From contig CATMIM010000018.1 in assembly GCA_950068635.1 (NCBI GenBank), forward strand, positions 1 through 9,574: a stretch of DNA of 9,574 nucleotides, written 5' to 3'. This document shows, in pieces, positions 6,428 to 9,574 of the stretch. This DNA is from an uncultured Candidatus Poseidoniales archaeon. GTDB taxonomy: Archaea; Thermoplasmatota; Poseidoniia; Poseidoniales; Thalassarchaeaceae. Both the position numbers and the translations under genes were made by a program. The notes below the pieces were generated by a model that saw only the letters and a program-made list of their open reading frames with translations, had not been told where the DNA came from and ran no database searches. Each line of letters begins with the position of its first letter. Position 1 is the first letter of the stretch.

Positions 6428-8056
6428 TCACTGCTCCTCTTCCGCCGCCTCCTCCTCAGCCTCGGCTGCCGCCAGTTCCGCATCACCCAGCGCTGGTTGG
6501 GCCCAGTCACGCTGCCATTCCGCATCGACGGCACCTCCTGACCAGCTTCCTTCGATGGCGATCTCGTCGACCTCCGCCTCCTCACGCCATGCGGGTTCTC
6601 CCTGGCTTCCCGAGACTATCAATCGGTTCTGGGCGTCGAGTTGCCGCTTCACCAGTTTGACGCCGCGAGTGATGGGGAGCAGGTGACCGACTGGAGTTCC
6701 GGCGTGCACGAACGGATTGTTGGCCGTGCAGATGAGCAGACCGCGCTCCGGGGAGACGATGTCGACGGCGACGCCGGGCTTCTGCGGGTCCACTATCCGC
6801 CCGATGATGTCACCCTCCTCGACGAACGAACCGGGCTCGACACGCATGTCGATCAGACCCCCCTCCTCGGCCCGCAGCCAAGTGGAGCCGGATGCGAGCA
6901 GTCGGAAGCGGGGGCGGCTGGGAATTCCAGGAAGGACATGCAGGCTGCGCAGAGAGTTGAGCACCCCGTAGACCGCAACCTGCACCGCCTCGTGGTCGGT
7001 GAAGTTGGCGCCGCCTCCCTCGTAGGTCAGGCAGCCGATCCCGCTGTCCACAGCGACTCGGCGCAGCGTGCCGCGCGGTCCCTTGGAGTCGAGGATGACC
7101 TCGACGCCGAAGGCACGGGCGAGTTTGTTGCTCTCGGGATGGGCGAGGTCGGCACGCACCTGAGGCAGGTTCGAGCGGCCGCGGGCGGCAGCGTGCAGGT
7201 CGATGATGTAATCCGAGTCAGAGAGCAGCAGATCCCAGATGCGATCGGCGACCCGCTGGGTGGTGTTGCCATCAGGGGAGCCAGGGAATTCGCGATTGAG
7301 GTCACGCCCGTCGGGGAAGTAACGACTGTTCTGCCGGAATCCGGGAGGATTGAGGATCGGGGCGATGCGCACGGTTCCGGCCATCGTGAGCGGGTCGAGC
7401 GGTTTGCCATCTGAGGTCAGCGTCTCCTGGCAGAGCATCGAACAGGCGAGCGGACCGATCAACTCGTCTCCATGGATGGCACCGGTGATGGTGATGACAG
7501 GACCTGGACGAGCTCCGTGGATGACGGTGATCGGAGTCTGCCAGTCGTCACCCATCGTAACATCGAGCAATGGGAATTTGATCCTGCGAATAGTCCCCGG
7601 TTTCACCCGCTTCTTGAGGATACGATGCTGTTTGACTCCCTTTGCTCGGTCCCACTCGGTGCGCTTGGCACGCTTGTGACCTGCCATCGCAGACTTGATC
7701 TTTCGGCGCCGCTCCTCTGGGATCTGGTTGCTCACCTTGAGTGCCGAGCTGCTGCTTTTGCTCTCCTCCGACTTCGTCGACACCTTCTTCTTGGTCACCG
7801 ATTTCTTCTTTCCAGTCTTCTCCGACTTCGTCGACGCCTTCTTCTTGGTCACCGATTTCTTCTTTCCAGTCTTCTTCGACTTCGCCGGTGTCTTCTCTTT
7901 GGACACAGATTTCTTCTGCTCGGTCTTCTTCGCCGCGCTGGCCGCCTTGGACTTCGTTTTCTTCGGCTTCGAACGCTCCGCCCCAGACGTGGAAATCTCA
8001 CCGTCGGGCATCCGCATCCCCTCTGACTCAAGGGCGCTACGCGCCCTCTTCGTCAT
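6428..8056 (-). CDS. AstE/aspartoacylase-type zinc deacylase with a histone-H1-like lysine-rich N-terminal tail
   Basis: With the start at 8056 the product has 542 aa. Residues about 155-460 match the succinylglutamate desuccinylase/aspartoacylase branch of the M14 zinc carboxypeptidase superfamily. Visible elements are Zn ligands in HGDE (His195, Glu198) and DLH (His288), the substrate-binding GRDLNREFPG (250-259), the likely general base in TYEGGG (Glu346), and the C-terminal biotinyl/lipoyl-like barrel (about 390-459). Such enzymes hydrolyse N-acyl amino acids; the substrate here is unknown. Family members are usually about 320-370 aa. The extra length comes from a Lys/Ser/Thr/Ala tail (about 27-102), a basic linker, and an acidic C-terminal tail (525-542). 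The frame is open to 8200. I prefer ATG 8056 because a T-rich patch (minus CTTTTTCA, 8078-8085) lies about 26 nt upstream. ATG 8011, with GAGGGG 6 nt before it, is an alternative. It probably forms an operon with the small membrane protein downstream. Confidence 0.85.
   Translation of the reverse strand: MTKRARSALESEGMRMPDGEISTSGAERSKPKKTKSKAASAAKKTEQKKSVSKEKTPAKSKKTGKKKSVTKKKASTKSEKTGKKKSVTKKKVSTKSEESKSSSSALKVSNQIPEERRRKIKSAMAGHKRAKRTEWDRAKGVKQHRILKKRVKPGTIRRIKFPLLDVTMGDDWQTPITVIHGARPGPVITITGAIHGDELIGPLACSMLCQETLTSDGKPLDPLTMAGTVRIAPILNPPGFRQNSRYFPDGRDLNREFPGSPDGNTTQRVADRIWDLLLSDSDYIIDLHAAARGRSNLPQVRADLAHPESNKLARAFGVEVILDSKGPRGTLRRVAVDSGIGCLTYEGGGANFTDHEAVQVAVYGVLNSLRSLHVLPGIPSRPRFRLLASGSTWLRAEEGGLIDMRVEPGSFVEEGDIIGRIVDPQKPGVAVDIVSPERGLLICTANNPFVHAGTPVGHLLPITRGVKLVKRQLDAQNRLIVSGSQGEPAWREEAEVDEIAIEGSWSGGAVDAEWQRDWAQPALGDAELAAAEAEEEAAEEEQ
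7770..7931 (-). repeat. 54-bp tandem repeat, three units, coding for the lysine-rich tail
   Basis: Units lie at 7770-7823, 7824-7877 and 7878-7931. The first two differ at only 2 of 54 positions by eye; the third is clearly degenerate. Each encodes 18 residues of the type KTGKKKSVTKKKxSTKSE in the deacylase (about residues 43-96). The near identity of two units points to recent slippage or unequal exchange. The period is a multiple of three, so copy changes keep the frame. Confidence 0.85.
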
Positions 8057-8212
8057 CAAATGCTGGGTGAGGGGGGCTGAAAAAGCCCTCGGGTCCAAAA
8101 CCATGCGAAAACAGGGTTTACGAGGGTGCAGAATCGGCTCTGGTCTGCGGTAGTGGCGCGCCCCAAAGGAGATGAGCGGGCACCGGCGAGAAGCGGGCAT
8201 GGGCGGCGATGA

Positions 8213-8218
8213 GGAGGT
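8213..8218 (+). promoter_or_regulatory. Shine-Dalgarno choosing the GTG start of the thioesterase
   Basis: GGAGGT lies 4 nt before GTG 8223. The upstream in-frame ATG at 8172 directly abuts a GGAG with no spacing, and the ATG at 8199 has only a weak purine stretch. The GTG start also places the conserved RYAP...CFGCG sequence at the very N-terminus, as I would expect for this family. Confidence 0.6.
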
Positions 8219-8222
8219 AGGT

Positions 8223-8675
8223 GTGCAGCGTCGCTACGCGCCCAAGTCGATCTGCTTCGGATGCGGGCCGGCCAACGAAAAGGGTCTGCGCATCGATTCC
8301 AAGCGCAGCGAGAACGGCTTGGAACTATGGTTCACCCCATCTGAGGAGCACCAGGCGTTCCCCGGAATGGTGAACGGAGGCATCATCGGCACCTTGCTCG
8401 ACTGTCACGGCAACTGGGTGGCGGCGATCGCGCTGATGGACTCACACGGAGAAGACCACCCTCCCTGCACGGTCACCGCCTCGTACTCGGTCCAACTGCG
8501 CAGGCCCACCCCTGCGAACACCCCCCTGCACGTCACAGGTGAGGTGCTCGAACTCATGGAGGACCGCGCCCGGGTGAGTATGCAGCTGATGGCGGATGGC
8601 AAGTTGTGCGCCAAGGGAGAGGGGCTGTTCGTCTCCGTGAACGAGGGCCACCCGGCATACCACCGCTGGGACTGA
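8223..8675 (+). CDS. PaaI/THEM4-type hotdog-fold thioesterase
   Basis: The 150-aa product has the usual length of a single-domain hotdog acyl-CoA thioesterase. Visible features are an N-terminal CFGCGPANEKGLRI (11-24), as in many PaaI/THEM4-like enzymes. The central-helix signature GMVNGGIIGTLLDCHGNW (48-65) follows, in which Asp60 is a candidate catalytic carboxylate. Then come the TVTASYSVQLRRPTP strand (83-97) and a last strand GKLCAKGEGLFVSV. Such enzymes hydrolyse acyl-CoA thioesters in the cytoplasm; chain length and substrate are not evident. The two N-terminal cysteines are typical of the subgroup and need not bind metal. The gene diverges from the deacylase and is followed after 78 nt by the SprT-like gene on the same strand. 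The frame could also start at ATG 8172 (167 aa). Confidence 0.87.
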   Translation: MQRRYAPKSICFGCGPANEKGLRIDSKRSENGLELWFTPSEEHQAFPGMVNGGIIGTLLDCHGNWVAAIALMDSHGEDHPPCTVTASYSVQLRRPTPANTPLHVTGEVLELMEDRARVSMQLMADGKLCAKGEGLFVSVNEGHPAYHRWD

Positions 8676-8753
8676 CGGAACCCCCATACGACCCCCGGAA
8701 GACAACCAATACTGCCTCATCATTGAAGGCTGGGAACACCCGCGTGAGTCCTG

Positions 8754-9362
8754 ATGACCGTCGAACTGCCACCCGGTCAGCAGCGCTTGCAGATCGAGTT
8801 CGCGCCGATGGAGATGGATTCTGCAGAGGAAACCACGACTCATGGAGGCCTCAACGGACTGCGCAACAGGGTGCTCGGCATCATGGCCACTATTCCCGAA
8901 CTGGCCGATCATGACATCCGTGGGCTGGAGGATGTGCCTCTCGGCAGGTTACGACGAGATGCGACTCGATTGCACGGCGTTTGTCGCTACCTCAAGGGAA
9001 GGCGCACCGCGGCTGGCGGGCTCGGACCTGGTGACGTGCGCGAGGTTGCACTGCATCCGCAGGTGCTGAAGGAGGAGTGGGAGGAGTACGCCTCGTTCCT
9101 GCTGTTCCACGAGTTCCTGCACGCCCTCGGTCATGTTCACCATGACAGGAACTTCCGGAAACTGGAAGCATCTTGGCCGAATACGGAAGCACACGACCTC
9201 CAGAAGACCTTCGCACGGCACATTCGTGCCGTCAACTGGCGTTGGTCGTGGACCTGTCCTGAATGCGGTTGGTGCTGTTCCCGATCGGTGCGGGCCGCCG
9301 GACGCTATCGCTGCCGCTCATGTCGCGTTCCGCTTGTCGATGTGCCAGCGGTCACCGCCTGA
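8754..9362 (+). CDS. SprT-like zinc metalloprotease with C-terminal zinc ribbon
   Basis: The 202-aa product carries the zinc-protease motif HEFLH (119-123) with a likely third ligand at His130 in HVHHDRNF, the arrangement of SprT/Spartan domains (HExxH, then H before a G/DxxF turn). It is followed by a zinc ribbon: CPEC (168-171) and CRSC (187-190), with two more cysteines at 174-175. The SprT plus zinc-ribbon order matches SprT-like proteins; eukaryotic Spartan and Wss1 degrade proteins cross-linked to DNA, and the archaeal role is unproven. The first 55 residues are poorly recognisable. Signal peptide and membrane segments are absent, so it is cytoplasmic. No good ribosome site precedes ATG 8754, and a second ATG (8808) has none either, so the start is only moderately certain. 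The stop is 67 nt before the next secreted protein's start. Confidence 0.85.
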   Translation: MTVELPPGQQRLQIEFAPMEMDSAEETTTHGGLNGLRNRVLGIMATIPELADHDIRGLEDVPLGRLRRDATRLHGVCRYLKGRRTAAGGLGPGDVREVALHPQVLKEEWEEYASFLLFHEFLHALGHVHHDRNFRKLEASWPNTEAHDLQKTFARHIRAVNWRWSWTCPECGWCCSRSVRAAGRYRCRSCRVPLVDVPAVTA

Positions 9363-9420
9363 GGATGATCGGGCTCGCGATCTCCACGGAGAGCGAAAAC
9401 CCAAATCGGGCAGGGTGCTC

Positions 9421-9441
9421 CGCTCGCTCATGGAGCGAGCG
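9421..9441. repeat. Perfect 9-bp inverted repeat with the start codon as its loop
   Basis: CGCTCGCTC (9421-9429) and GAGCGAGCG (9433-9441) are exact complements. The three bases between them are the ATG (9430-9432) of the next gene. If transcribed from upstream, the RNA would form a very GC-rich hairpin presenting or hiding the start codon. If the transcript is leaderless from the ATG, the hairpin cannot form in that RNA and the symmetry would matter only in DNA. Confidence 0.6.
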
Positions 9442-9574
9442 AGCGCGACCCGCCCGCCGGCACGCCCGGAGCGCACCCGCGATGGGCGCGCCGCCCGCCT
9501 CGTGCTCATGTGCGCGCTGCTCGGCCTGCTCCTGCCAGCGCCTGTCGCCGAGGCCGAGTTAGGTGTCGGAGAGG
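9430..9574 (+). CDS. N-terminus of a secreted protein (3' partial)
   Basis: The frame is open from ATG 9430 to the window end, 48 codons. The start is a long Arg/Pro-rich n-region (about 22 residues), then a hydrophobic core (LVLMCALLGLLLPAPV) and the sequence AEA followed by ELGVGE, which is a good signal-peptidase I site after residue 42. A shorter start at the internal ATG 9508 would give a more usual leader but lacks any basic n-region. The Cys in the core is not in a lipobox. An AT-rich patch (AAAACCCAAAT, 9396-9406) lies about 26-30 nt before 9430, which would suit a leaderless message. The mature protein is outside the window, so its function is unknown. A competing plus-strand frame (9263-9562) is a shadow. 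Confidence 0.6.
   Translation, partial: MERASATRPPARPERTRDGRAARLVLMCALLGLLLPAPVAEAELGVGE

Noticed and set aside
8074..8088. GGGCT/AGCCC hairpin with a GAAAA loop upstream of the deacylase
   Set aside because: Only five pairs and probably a by-product of a T-rich promoter patch flanked by GC; not enough to call a terminator or operator.
7695..8153. Plus-strand 152-aa frame with repeated hydrophobic segments (FFLVTDFFFPVF), looking like a membrane protein
   Set aside because: It is the exact antisense of the lysine codons (AAG/AAA) in the deacylase tail; Phe/Leu richness follows from that. It has no ribosome site, and the opposite strand holds a clear family member.
8057..8200. 48-codon N-terminal extension of the deacylase frame
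   Set aside because: It overlaps the divergent thioesterase's leader region, is not similar to the rest of the tail, and has no start signal. The frame being open there is expected at this GC content.
9263..9562. Plus-strand 99-aa Ser/Arg/Cys-rich frame overlapping the end of the SprT-like gene
   Set aside because: It overlaps the zinc-ribbon coding sequence, is low complexity and has no domain; the signal-peptide frame starting at 9430 is more convincing.

Overview
The window looks like a piece of a GC-rich archaeal chromosome. My best guess is a marine Euryarchaeote of the Poseidoniales (Marine Group II) type. That guess rests on a PGF-CTERM-type archaeosortase signal at the left edge, a lipobox lipoprotein with an archaeal-looking leader, a large secreted protease carrying thrombospondin-type-3 and MopE-type Asp-rich repeats, and a mix of apparently leaderless ATG genes (AT-rich patch about 26 nt upstream) with Shine-Dalgarno-led GTG genes. 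The lineage is inferred, not proven; no rRNA or tRNA gene is visible.

Layout. 2-154 (+) is the C-terminus of a surface protein. 243-1499 (+) is a LeuA/homocitrate-synthase-type DRE-TIM acyltransferase. 1521-2444 (-) is an AT-richer lipoprotein, probably a jelly-roll (ConA-like) protein. It points away from 2647-6072 (+), an 1141-aa kexin/furin-type (S8B) subtilase with a P domain, three equal-length 94-aa Ca/metal-binding modules and a C-terminal membrane anchor. The 202-bp gap between these two genes holds two inverted repeats. The protease overlaps tail-to-tail by 8 bp with a minus-strand pair: a 103-aa tail-anchored protein (6065-6376) and, upstream of it, an AstE/aspartoacylase-type zinc deacylase (6428-8056) with a histone-H1-like lysine-rich N-terminal tail. 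Diverging from that pair are a hotdog thioesterase (8223-8675) and a SprT-like zinc metalloprotease with a zinc ribbon (8754-9362). The window ends inside a new secreted protein that starts at 9430.

How the parts relate. Four products (the left partial protein, the lipoprotein, the protease and the right partial protein) are cell-surface or secreted, and three different anchoring modes are visible among them. The most interesting object is the protease. By motif alignment from memory it keeps the acidic subsite residues that give furin and kexin their dibasic specificity, has a Lys-Lys pair where the propeptide should be cut, and has the type I membrane topology of the eukaryotic enzymes. Second is the deacylase with a polybasic tail built on a recent 54-bp tandem duplication. 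The remaining genes look like ordinary metabolic or housekeeping genes. No CRISPR array, transposase, integrase or RNA gene was seen. No stretch longer than about 210 bp lacks a gene.
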